In this document: piece by piece, positions 1-7,346 of the stretch
How the letters are laid out: each line of letters starts with the position of its first letter
Numbering within the stretch: the first letter of the stretch is position 1
Source of the DNA: a virus
Strand: one strand, 5' to 3'
Virus record (IMG/VR): IMGVR_UViG_3300006803_000081
Span: 1 to 26,817 of that record
Length of the DNA: 26,817 nucleotides
Position numbers and translations under genes: made by a program
Notes under the pieces: generated by a model
What the model was told of the DNA's origin: nothing
What the model saw: only the letters and a program-made list of their open reading frames with translations
Databases searched by the model: none

Positions 1-25
1 TTGAACTTGAACTTGAACTTGAACT
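1..25. repeat. Hexamer tandem repeat (TTGAAC)n
   Basis: The plus strand reads TTGAAC four times in a row and then a T, and the array may continue beyond the window. It falls inside the start of the partial minus-strand gene, where it encodes serine pairs (AGT TCA). Confidence 0.85.
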
Positions 26-31
26 CGCCAT
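1..31 (-). CDS. 5' end of an unidentified protein with a poly-serine N-terminus (partial)
   Basis: An ATG at 31-29 lies three bases after the TAA of the preceding gene (35-37). The following codons are GCG and then alternating AGT and TCA to the window edge, giving Met-Ala followed by at least eight serines. The tight spacing fits the packed minus-strand gene series, so I read this as the start of the next gene and not a random repeat. Only ten codons are visible, so no function can be given. The coding DNA is a perfect hexamer tandem repeat. Unit slippage would change the number of serines without breaking the frame. Confidence 0.6.
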   Translation of the reverse strand, partial: MASSSSSSSS

Positions 32-34
32 TTT

Positions 35-1489
35 TTATTTTTTTATAATTCCAGCCATTTTTCTTAAAACGTCTGTTGGTACCCCAACTAGACTAGCTAT
101 TTGAGATTTTTTATATTTAACTTTTTCTATTTGAGTTTTAATAACGTTATCCGTTACTAATTTTTTAACTTCTTTTAATACTTTATCCATTAATATTCCA
201 ATAACCGCATCCCTAACTGACTGTAATGCAGCTGTTAGTAATACACGATTTTTTTTAATGAAAGCTTCAGTGTCATCAAAAACTTCACCATAGATAATTG
301 AGTGATTTACTGCTAGAATGATAATTAATTTTGGTGCTAATATTGAATTAAATATAGCAGCCATTACTTGCCTTAACATTTTTTCAATAAAATTAATTTT
401 TATATTAAGTTTATCATTATTACCAACACTATTAGCTGATTCGTTTGCTAAATCATTTAAACCATTTCTTATTATTGTAGTGGTAATCTCCATTAGGTTA
501 TCACTTTGTGATTGATTATTAAGGCTATCTAAATCAGAGTTTAGTTTAGTTAATGTATTAAAATCAATTGTTGATTCGGCATCACCGCAAGTAGTGATAA
601 TGTCAACACCTTTCCTTCTAATCTCACTTCGATAATCAATAGAAGATAAATCTTCATTAGTAAACGTGAAGTAACTATCATCTATTATTATATCATCATC
701 ACAATCTATTATTCTATTGATAATATCCTCAATCTTTATTTCGTTTTGTATTTGTTTTTTACTCTTATCAATCTTTATACTAATTGAACCAAAAATAGAT
801 TCTACTATATTATTAATTAACTTAGCTGAATTAAATAATTGAATACTATCAATATAATCATTATTTAAATCTGGTAGTTTTTTATTTATAGCGTAGTGTT
901 CATTAGGTTTTATGTTTATAGTATTATTTGGTAAGTTTGTTCCTGATGGCGCATATTCATCAAAACGAATGTCTAAAATTTTATTATTTGTTGTGGATAA
1001 CCCCCAACTATCAACATTACCATCGTTTTGTATTGTATTGTATAAAAATGTGTTGAAGTCTGTGCTATTTGATAAATTAAATACGTCATTATATAATAGT
1101 TTACCAGCGTCTGAAATTGGGTCAACTTTAAACATCCCTAAGAAATCAATTTTATTAAGTTCGATAGTAATACCATCATTAATAAATGAATCTGGTATTT
1201 TTGGGTTTACACTACAACTAACCATAGATTTTAAAGCTTTTTTAATTGCTTTTTTAACATCTAATTCTATTTCATCTAAGTTGTGGGTTAAAACATCTAC
1301 TAAAGATTCTTTTAATGATTCAAAACCAATTAAAGATTTAAGTAAATCAGTTAAAAAATCTAAACTATTTGTTTTTTGAGATATTGATTGTAATGAGTTT
1401 AGAATAACCTTTTTAGGGTATCCTTCAGCAGAAACCCTTAATGCAGCAATTTGCCCAAATACATTAGATTTTTCTTTAGTAACGTCCAT
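35..1489 (-). CDS. Unidentified phage protein, 484 aa, possibly virion-associated
   Basis: I do not recognise this family. The protein opens with MDVTKEKSNVFGQ and has helix-rich ends with a long, Asn/Asp-rich middle (about residues 150-330). A hydrophobic stretch near residues 375-400 (AAIFNSILAPKLIIILAVNH) could be a buried helix or a weak membrane segment. There is no signal peptide. The C-terminus is lysine-rich and helical. It starts nine bases downstream of the preceding 123-aa gene and is followed after three bases by the poly-serine gene, so these three probably share a transcript with the late sigma factor. A structural (neck, baseplate or inner-capsid) role is a guess from size and position only. 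Confidence 0.75.
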   Translation of the reverse strand: MDVTKEKSNVFGQIAALRVSAEGYPKKVILNSLQSISQKTNSLDFLTDLLKSLIGFESLKESLVDVLTHNLDEIELDVKKAIKKALKSMVSCSVNPKIPDSFINDGITIELNKIDFLGMFKVDPISDAGKLLYNDVFNLSNSTDFNTFLYNTIQNDGNVDSWGLSTTNNKILDIRFDEYAPSGTNLPNNTINIKPNEHYAINKKLPDLNNDYIDSIQLFNSAKLINNIVESIFGSISIKIDKSKKQIQNEIKIEDIINRIIDCDDDIIIDDSYFTFTNEDLSSIDYRSEIRRKGVDIITTCGDAESTIDFNTLTKLNSDLDSLNNQSQSDNLMEITTTIIRNGLNDLANESANSVGNNDKLNIKINFIEKMLRQVMAAIFNSILAPKLIIILAVNHSIIYGEVFDDTEAFIKKNRVLLTAALQSVRDAVIGILMDKVLKEVKKLVTDNVIKTQIEKVKYKKSQIASLVGVPTDVLRKMAGIIKK

Positions 1490-1497
1490 TATTTAAA

Positions 1498-1869
1498 TTA
1501 TTTTGACTCTGAGTTACGATTCTCTATTAATTCCCTAACCCTAGCAAAACTATCTTTACTAACAATATCTGGACTATTGTTTATTGCCACCGCAACATCA
1601 CCACTATTTTTGATAATTTCGTTTTGAAGTTTACCAATGTCTAATTTAATTTTAATTGCCGAGTCTTTAACTTTTAATGCATCTGTTTTAGCCTTAGCTA
1701 ATTTTGCCCACTCATCAACGTCTTCTGGGTTTGATGCAGCTGAAATTTCATTGATTACCTTTTGAGCGTCCTGAATTTGAGTGCATGAGTTATTGTAAAC
1801 CTCTTGCATAACATTCTGAAGGGAGTCATTACTATTTACTTCAATTTTTTGTTTTTTACTTCTAGCCAT
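1498..1869 (-). CDS. Small helical phage protein, 123 aa, unidentified
   Basis: The protein is highly charged and predicted helical. It has a basic N-terminus (MARSKKQK), a helical hairpin-like centre (about residues 15-90, rich in Ala, Lys, Asp and Leu) and an Arg/Glu/Asn-rich tail. Size and helix content would allow a small terminase subunit or a scaffold/chaperone-like protein, but I see no diagnostic motif. The start at 1869 gives MARSKKQ. A closer ATG at 1874-1876 is in another frame. It lies 41 bases downstream of the sigma gene and nine bases upstream of the 484-aa gene. Confidence 0.75.
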   Translation of the reverse strand: MARSKKQKIEVNSNDSLQNVMQEVYNNSCTQIQDAQKVINEISAASNPEDVDEWAKLAKAKTDALKVKDSAIKIKLDIGKLQNEIIKNSGDVAVAINNSPDIVSKDSFARVRELIENRNSESK

Positions 1870-1920
1870 AACATGTCTGTTTATTATAAATAGGTAAAAA
1901 TAGTGTTTTATTATAAATAA
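1870..1920 (-). repeat. Direct repeat TATTTATAATAAA in the gap after the sigma gene
   Basis: On the minus strand the 13-base string TATTTATAATAAA occurs twice. One copy overlaps the last codons and stop of the sigma gene and the other lies about 27 bases on, just before the 123-aa gene. On the plus strand each copy contains TATAAATA (1885-1892 and 1912-1919), the T4 late-promoter octamer, but pointing antisense to the genes. The role is unknown. In such AT-rich DNA one copy could be chance. Confidence 0.4.
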
Positions 1921-2654
1921 CCCTCTTCTATCTTATCACCCTTAATTAACTCATATATGGTTTTATACCTACGCATAGCAATCCTAATATCCTTTGTGAT
2001 TAGGTTTGTATTTTCTCTAATAGTTGCTAAAATAACATTTTTGTTAAATTTAGACCCACCTTGTAAGGTAGAAAAAAGGATTTCCCAATTATTAAGTATA
2101 TCAACTAAAGCTTCACCAACTTTTCTTTCGTTTTCGGTCATTTTTTTATTACCATCAACTCCCTCATTTTCAATCTCTTTCTGAATTTCAATGACAACTG
2201 TATTAATTAAGTCTGATAACTCATAGTCGGTGTCTGATAAGTGATAAACAAATTCATCTTTCTCATGTACTTTAGAAATTGACGTATCAAAATCTAAAGT
2301 TTGATTAAGCATTTTAGTGTCTTTAATCATTAACCCTATTATGTAATGCTTACATATAGTCCCATAATAAGAAAACGCACGTTTCCCTTTTGATGTGTCA
2401 AATTTATCAGCTTTTAAAATTAGATACGATAAGGTATCACTATGTACATTTTCAAATGAATAGTCTTTTCTATATAACTTATAACGCCTTATAATTGATT
2501 CAACCATAATGTTGAATGCTTCTCTTAAGTGTTCATTATAAATTTTATTTCTAATAGCTGGGTCATCTTCATTTAAGTATCTTACAACTGCGGCTTCTTG
2601 TTCATCCCCAAAATACAACCCATTTTTTCTTTTACGCCCTCTTTTTTTAGTCAT
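1911..2654 (-). CDS. T4 gp55-like late RNA polymerase sigma factor
   Basis: The 247-aa product has a sigma-70 region 2-like core around residues 35-115. The most telling part is residues 81-110, where KADKFDTSKGKRAFSYYGTI mirrors the 'F-D...A-Y-I-T-Q' helix of T4 gp55 and other small phage sigmas. In T4, gp55 replaces the host sigma on core polymerase and reads TATAAATA late promoters together with gp33 and the sliding clamp. TATAAATA boxes occur in intergenic regions of this window. The N-terminus is very basic (MTKKRGRKRK). Residues 163-235 add a helix-turn-helix-like part (ENTNLITKDIRIAMRRYKTI), making it longer than T4 gp55 (about 185 aa). It starts six bases after the GT2 gene. Confidence 0.8.
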   Translation of the reverse strand: MTKKRGRKRKNGLYFGDEQEAAVVRYLNEDDPAIRNKIYNEHLREAFNIMVESIIRRYKLYRKDYSFENVHSDTLSYLILKADKFDTSKGKRAFSYYGTICKHYIIGLMIKDTKMLNQTLDFDTSISKVHEKDEFVYHLSDTDYELSDLINTVVIEIQKEIENEGVDGNKKMTENERKVGEALVDILNNWEILFSTLQGGSKFNKNVILATIRENTNLITKDIRIAMRRYKTIYELIKGDKIEEGYL

Positions 2655-2660
2655 TAAAAT

Positions 2661-3443
2661 TTAGTCTTTTTTCTCATAAAGCTCTTCCCTATCAACTATA
2701 TGAAAGCACTCTTTTTTTGCTAAAGCTAACCACCATCTTGATTCATCTAATGTTAACTCTTTCTTATATTTACTAAAAAGACCACCTTCTCTTTCATTAA
2801 CGTGCTTATACGCTAATTTAGGGATAACCATTATAGAACATGCATTATGTGTCATTCTCAATAAGAACTCATATATAAAACTTAATTTTATACTCTCTTT
2901 AAGTCCACCGAATTCCATATAAGCTTCTTTTAAAACCGCCATACCATCAATGTTAAAGTTTTGATATCTTAATAATGCGGCATTATCTAAAAACCCTAAT
3001 TCATCTGAAAATTGTGAAGCCCATACAGCTTCGTTTGTAAAGTTAATAAACTCACCTTCAGGTGTTACGTCTAAAATCATAGGTAAGAATATAGTTACTA
3101 GTGGTTCATGACTTCTATATTTGATAACATTGTCAACCCATATACTGGCTAACTCATCATCTTGTTCTAAAAATATAAACCAATCGGTTTTACATTCTTT
3201 AACACCTAAATTTAATTGAGCTTGGAAATTAGTATTTCCGTTGTGCGCAATTATCTCATAATTTAAACCTTCAATTTCTTTAGATAATTTTTCAACTAAT
3301 TTATGGTCATCAGATTTCTCTTTAACTACTAATATTAAAGCATCAGGGGTTTGTTTTTGTGCCGCAACACTTAATATTGAATTCCTTAATAAAGTTTCAT
3401 CCACTTCAAATACTGGGATGATTACACTAATTTCATTTTTCAT
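2661..3443 (-). CDS. GT-A fold glycosyltransferase, family 2
   Basis: Residues 1-10 (MKNEISVIIP) and the following strand-helix pattern are typical of the nucleotide-binding half of GT2 enzymes. The metal-binding DXD-like motif is EQDDE (about residue 95-99), preceded by WFIFL. It probably transfers a sugar from a nucleotide donor in the cytoplasm; the substrate is unknown. I chose the start at 3443, one base after the stop of the upstream GT4 gene (TAA-A-ATG). A start at 3467 would add eight lysine-rich residues and overlap the upstream gene by 23 bases. The two adjacent glycosyltransferases are probably coupled. Confidence 0.85.
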   Translation of the reverse strand: MKNEISVIIPVFEVDETLLRNSILSVAAQKQTPDALILVVKEKSDDHKLVEKLSKEIEGLNYEIIAHNGNTNFQAQLNLGVKECKTDWFIFLEQDDELASIWVDNVIKYRSHEPLVTIFLPMILDVTPEGEFINFTNEAVWASQFSDELGFLDNAALLRYQNFNIDGMAVLKEAYMEFGGLKESIKLSFIYEFLLRMTHNACSIMVIPKLAYKHVNEREGGLFSKYKKELTLDESRWWLALAKKECFHIVDREELYEKKD

Positions 3444-3444
3444 T

Positions 3445-4539
3445 TTATTTCGTTTTTTGCTCTTCAATGTTTAATAATGCTTCGAATTCATTTCTTCTAT
3501 TAGCTACGAACGCACCATATAAATTTTTAATATTTTCAATTTCTTTTTCTCTAGTGAATAAATCTTTAGATTCTTTAACACCATCGATAAAATCTTGAGG
3601 TACTGAGTCTTCCAACCAAACTCTCATGAAATCAGAAATTAAACTAGGTATCGCTAATACATTATTAGTCCAAATACCATTATTTTTTAATTCAATTTGC
3701 TCACCAGCTGAATCCACTTCCATCCAACTTGGTATCATATCAGGTATTTTACCAATAACTGGCGTTTCACATTGAATTGATTCTAATGGAAATGTACCGA
3801 AGCTTGAAATATCATCTACCCAAACAGATAAACAAGATTCACCTAATTGCTCAGCAAATGTTTTTCTTGGTAAACCCCTTAATTCCCTAAACGTAATCCA
3901 TTTATACATTGGGTATTGTAAGTAAAATGTTTTAACAATTTTTAAAGCAGATTTTTGGTCTCTAGTTAAAATTGAAATAATTGGTTTTTTTGGTTTAACA
4001 CTAGGTTTAAAATACTCAGGAATTGACGGTGCAATTGTGTAAGTGTTAACACTAGGGAATAATTCTTTAATGTGGTCTGCTTGTTTATCACTAGTTGTGA
4101 TAACATCTCTAAACCCATAGTTTAAATCCCATCTTTCACCTATTTTTAATAATTCTAAAATATATGTGTATGATTGTGAAAGTACTATTTTTTTACATGG
4201 AAATTCTTTAACCTGTTCCATTACATTAGCAAAAATCTCAGGGACAATTAAATAATCAATTGCAGTTAAATTTAAATTTTGTTCCTCAACTGAAACATGA
4301 GGTAAATTAGCATATGCATCACCTAACCATTCATGAACACCATGGTAATCATTTTTTTCATGTAAAATATAAGCATTGTAACCTAAATCTGTTAAGGTTT
4401 TTACTTGCTCATAAATATTTGCAATCCCAGCAGTTGGGTTGCCTTTAGTATCTAAAGTGAAAAAATAGAAACCAAAGTCTTTATTATCTATTTTTTCAAT
4501 TAAGTCTAAAACTTTCATTTGTTTTTTCTTTTCTTCCAT
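3445..4539 (-). CDS. GT-B fold glycosyltransferase, GT4-like
   Basis: The 364-aa product has the two-domain pattern of GT-B enzymes. The N-terminal half includes a glycine-containing acceptor loop (NPTAGIANIYEQV, about residues 34-46). The C-terminal half carries the donor-site segment SSFGTFPLESIQCETPVIG near residues 249-267, with the conserved glutamate and the following 'E-T-P-V-I-G' typical of GT4. The sugar and acceptor are not predictable. It lies one base downstream of an unknown 116-aa gene and one base upstream of the GT2 gene. These two transferases are outside the main cassette but on the same strand. Confidence 0.8.
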   Translation of the reverse strand: MEEKKKQMKVLDLIEKIDNKDFGFYFFTLDTKGNPTAGIANIYEQVKTLTDLGYNAYILHEKNDYHGVHEWLGDAYANLPHVSVEEQNLNLTAIDYLIVPEIFANVMEQVKEFPCKKIVLSQSYTYILELLKIGERWDLNYGFRDVITTSDKQADHIKELFPSVNTYTIAPSIPEYFKPSVKPKKPIISILTRDQKSALKIVKTFYLQYPMYKWITFRELRGLPRKTFAEQLGESCLSVWVDDISSFGTFPLESIQCETPVIGKIPDMIPSWMEVDSAGEQIELKNNGIWTNNVLAIPSLISDFMRVWLEDSVPQDFIDGVKESKDLFTREKEIENIKNLYGAFVANRRNEFEALLNIEEQKTK

Positions 4540-4540
4540 T

Positions 4541-4891
4541 TTAATCCATTTTTTTTAATATGTCATAGGCTAATAGTGTGTTAAACGCTATTTTAAATCC
4601 TATTCCAGTTTCTTTTAAATTATTAGCTCCCAATGCTGAATCACCTTCTTCTTTTTCATCACCTAAATCAGCGATAAACCCTCTTATCAAGTCAAACCTA
4701 ACACCATTTATTTCTTTGTGTTTTATATCTTCATTGTGAGTGATTTCAGTACTTATACGTTCCTCATTAGCATTAAATAATTCAACCTTTTGAGTTGTCT
4801 TTAAGTTTTCTTGTTTATCATCACCTAGTAATAAAAACGCATCAATTTCATCGAAATCAATGTAATAAAATTCACCGAATAATTCAATCAT
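4541..4891 (-). CDS. Unidentified acidic protein, 116 aa
   Basis: There is no recognised domain. The protein is strongly acidic, begins MIELFGEFYYIDFDEIDAF and ends in a hydrophobic helix (about residues 95-112). The start overlaps the end of the HAD-like gene by eight bases, and the GT4 gene begins one base after its stop. This suggests translational coupling of all three. Any functional link to the neighbours is unproven. Confidence 0.7.
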   Translation of the reverse strand: MIELFGEFYYIDFDEIDAFLLLGDDKQENLKTTQKVELFNANEERISTEITHNEDIKHKEINGVRFDLIRGFIADLGDEKEEGDSALGANNLKETGIGFKIAFNTLLAYDILKKMD

Positions 4892-5459
4892 TTATAATCT
4901 CATTAAATTTTTCTTCGTTATCAACGAAGTCTAAAATACTATCTAATTCATAATCAGCGTCAGTATTTTTATTATATGAAGCATTAATTTTAACTGAAAT
5001 TTTACCTTCAGGCTTAGCTTCTAAAGCTTTTGGGTTTGCAGTAACTAATAAATCAATATCGTCCCATTTTTTAGCTGTATCATTAACAAATCTTATGTTA
5101 TTTCCAGTAAAACCTAACTTAGATAAGAAAAATAATGTTGAAGGAATTGCCTTGTGCGCATCCCTACTAATTATTATAATCTCATGTTCCTCTTCATCGT
5201 TTATATCAGCGATAAATCTATTTAAAATAGCACCGATATTTGCGTATGATTGGTCTGCGTGAGCAAATACCTCCATTGGCGCATCACTATATAAAAATTC
5301 ATTAAGTTTTTTTTCTGATGGGAATTTAAAATATTTTAATAAATCCCATTCATCAATAACAACGTCTTCTAAATCTTCCTTATAGTATTTACCATAAACA
5401 TATTTAAATTGCCCTATGAAGTCTCTTATCACCTCATTTAAAGTTATCCCTATTTTCAT
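4884..5459 (-). CDS. HAD-fold 5'(3')-deoxyribonucleotidase-like protein lacking the catalytic aspartates
   Basis: The 191-aa product follows the layout of the NT5C-type HAD nucleotidase family. It has an N-terminal strand with motif I, a helical cap, motif II in IIIISRDAHKA (about 94-104), a lysine for motif III (K130 or K131), and then a motif IV position. Motif I should read D-x-D but here is MKIGITLNEV, so Asp is Thr6 and Asn8. Motif IV, normally two acidic residues before N-P, is LLVTANP (137-143). Nucleophile, general acid and metal ligands are therefore all missing. I infer a pseudoenzyme with a binding or regulatory role. It lies downstream of phoH across a 51-base gap and ends with a TGA overlapping the next start. 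Confidence 0.65.
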   Translation of the reverse strand: MKIGITLNEVIRDFIGQFKYVYGKYYKEDLEDVVIDEWDLLKYFKFPSEKKLNEFLYSDAPMEVFAHADQSYANIGAILNRFIADINDEEEHEIIIISRDAHKAIPSTLFFLSKLGFTGNNIRFVNDTAKKWDDIDLLVTANPKALEAKPEGKISVKINASYNKNTDADYELDSILDFVDNEEKFNEIIND

Positions 5460-5510
5460 TATATAATTTTAATTAAAAATTCCATAAAGTAAATAACTTT
5501 GTTACTTTTT

Positions 5511-6236
5511 TTATACATCTTCATCAATTATTTTATAGTTATTGATTATTTTAGTTATTAAAGGGTTTCTTACGATATCACCTTCGTCAAATTCAAAGAA
5601 ACCAATTTCTTTAATATTTTTATGTCTATGAATTGCATCATATAATCCAGTTTGTTCAATTCGTCTATATTTATCAGATTGGTCCATATCACCCGATATT
5701 ATATATTTTGAATTGTAACCAATTCTTGTTAATAAGGTTTTCATTTGAGATGGTGACATGTTTTGCGCTTCCTCCATAAGTAATACAGCGTTGTCAATAG
5801 ATTTACCTCGTATAAAACCTAATGGCTCCACCATTAAGTCTTCACATTCCTCAAGTTTAAATCTATTATCTTTACCAATTATTTTGTCAACAATATCAAT
5901 TGATGATGCCATGTATGGTGCCATTTTTTCTTTTAAGTCCCCTGGTAAGAAACCTAGACTTTCTTCAGCTTCTACAGCTGGTTTCACAATTAATATTCTA
6001 TTAAATGAGTTTGAAGTGTTTTGGATGAGTTGTAATGCGACTGCCATAGCAACATACGATTTACCAACTCCAGCTGGGCCAGAGCAGAATACAATCTCTT
6101 TTTCCCTTATTAATGTAGCATATTCTTTTTGCTTAACATTTTTACATTTTAATTGTACTTTCTTAGGTAAAATTTCATTTACCGAACTTACTTTTGCAGT
6201 CTTCCTAACTGTTGTAGTATTTTGTTTTTTTGCCAT
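5511..6236 (-). CDS. phoH: PhoH-family P-loop ATPase
   Basis: From the chosen start the protein is 241 aa. It has Walker A GPAGVGKS (about residues 53-60), a Walker B LLMEEAQN (152-159) and the downstream SGDMDQSD segment, the classic PhoH order. PhoH proteins are ATPases of unclear role, common in phage and linked to phosphate stress or RNA metabolism. The Walker B aspartate seen in most PhoH proteins is Glu155, a conservative change. I start at 6236 (MAKKQN), because the longer start at 6266 would place ten codons inside a strong hairpin. The ATG follows that hairpin's T-tract directly, with no room for a normal ribosome site. Confidence 0.9.
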   Translation of the reverse strand: MAKKQNTTTVRKTAKVSSVNEILPKKVQLKCKNVKQKEYATLIREKEIVFCSGPAGVGKSYVAMAVALQLIQNTSNSFNRILIVKPAVEAEESLGFLPGDLKEKMAPYMASSIDIVDKIIGKDNRFKLEECEDLMVEPLGFIRGKSIDNAVLLMEEAQNMSPSQMKTLLTRIGYNSKYIISGDMDQSDKYRRIEQTGLYDAIHRHKNIKEIGFFEFDEGDIVRNPLITKIINNYKIIDEDV

Positions 6237-6270
6237 AAAAAAATGTGAGTCTTTTCTTAAACTCACATTT
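6237..6270 (-). terminator. Hairpin with T-tract just before the phoH start
   Basis: On the minus strand, AAATGTGAGT (6270-6261) and ACTCACATTT (6250-6241) form a 10-bp perfect stem around a 10-base loop, followed by TTTT and then ATG. The form is that of an intrinsic terminator for the upstream 325-aa gene. Because the T-tract runs into the phoH start codon, the same structure could control phoH translation. Confidence 0.7.
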
Positions 6271-6308
6271 AATATAATTACAAAAAAACAAAACTAAACA
6301 TAAAATGG

Positions 6309-7286
6309 CTATTTAGCCATTTTATTTTCATACTTTAACTCTAATTCAGATAATTTATACTTTTCAAAGATATTATCACCATTAATAGTAACGTCAGCAA
6401 TAAATTTAATAACGTAGTGGCCATTGAATTCTACTATTTTATCAAATTTCTTAATATCATATTCATATTCTAACCCATCATCTGAACCAATTGCTTTATC
6501 ACTAATGAAACCGACTTTATTAATATCTAATAAATCAGAAGCCCTAGGGTTCTGTTTAGCTTTTTTGATTTCTGAAATTAACATTCTTGTTTTTCTATCA
6601 TACTCATCAGGGTATTGTGATAAATAAAATTCCATTAACCTCTCAGTTTCATTAATCTTTCTAATTACCAATTTCTTAGTATAAGATTCTATTTCAAATT
6701 TAGGTCTTATTTCTCTACTAACATAAATAGTTTTTTTAGATTTCATTGAAGATACCATATCGTCAAATGAAATTTCACCTAAAGTTCTACCACTCCAATT
6801 TTCAACCCCAATTAAATCGTGTTTTGTTTTATTTTCATCATAATCATCGATTTCAGTTTTATCTAAAACATTTAAATCTTTATTATCGAATGATTCCACA
6901 GTAGACTTAATAATATCCTCGTTTTTAATAACTAACTCAACATCATACGAATCAAATTCATCACAACTAATTTTAGATAAGTTATGTTTTTCAATGGTAT
7001 ATGTTTCAACTATGGGAAGCCCATCCGAATCATAACCAGTAATCTTAGCCGTCTTAGACTTAGATTCAGTCAAAATTTTATATAAACGCCACCTAAGTTC
7101 TTTTACTGGCATAGTTATTTCACCCCTTAATAGAGCATCAGCCATTGAACCTTGATTCATTGTTTCATGTACAGTACCTTCGCTCCCTAAAGCGTCTGAG
7201 TGTTGATTAAGTGAAGACTTCTCAACCCTAGATAATGCTAGTGATAGTAAAGTTATTTTTCTTTTTAAATATCTTATTATTGACAT
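6309..7286 (-). CDS. Unidentified phage protein, 325 aa
   Basis: I do not recognise a named family. The N-terminus is basic and amphipathic (MSIIRYLKRK), followed by a low-complexity Ser/His/Gly section and then a conserved-looking helix (DALLRGEITMPVKELRWRLY, about residues 50-69). The rest mixes strands and helices with many Asp, Glu and Lys and has no signal peptide or membrane segment. It lies 60 bases downstream of the GMD gene and is followed by the hairpin before phoH, so it is probably the last gene of the GMD transcript. A structural or regulatory role is possible but unsupported. Confidence 0.75.
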   Translation of the reverse strand: MSIIRYLKRKITLLSLALSRVEKSSLNQHSDALGSEGTVHETMNQGSMADALLRGEITMPVKELRWRLYKILTESKSKTAKITGYDSDGLPIVETYTIEKHNLSKISCDEFDSYDVELVIKNEDIIKSTVESFDNKDLNVLDKTEIDDYDENKTKHDLIGVENWSGRTLGEISFDDMVSSMKSKKTIYVSREIRPKFEIESYTKKLVIRKINETERLMEFYLSQYPDEYDRKTRMLISEIKKAKQNPRASDLLDINKVGFISDKAIGSDDGLEYEYDIKKFDKIVEFNGHYVIKFIADVTINGDNIFEKYKLSELELKYENKMAK

Positions 7287-7346
7287 TTTTCTAATTTACT
7301 TAAATCCATTGTAATATCTTATAACCTACTAAATTGTATTTTTCCA

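Noticed and set aside
883-890. Additional TATAAATA matches inside genes (also near 13719, 16936 and 10090)
   Set aside because: They lie within coding sequence away from gene starts. About a dozen chance matches are expected in a window of this AT content.
912-1379. Plus-strand open frames opposite minus-strand genes (for example 912-1379, 5758-6297, 12107-12349)
   Set aside because: They are shadows of well-supported minus-strand genes, with low-complexity translations and no family features.
5460-5510. AAAGTAA/TTACTTT stem after phoH
   Set aside because: It is a 7-bp A/T-rich stem with no T-tract, too weak to call a terminator.
6237-6266. Ten-residue N-terminal extension of PhoH
   Set aside because: These codons lie inside the terminator-like hairpin, and the protein from 6236 already has a normal PhoH layout.
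7291-7340. Tiny open frame (MEKYNLVGYKILQWI) between gmd and the 325-aa gene
   Set aside because: Although it starts right at the gmd stop, 15 codons with no other support is not enough to call a gene.
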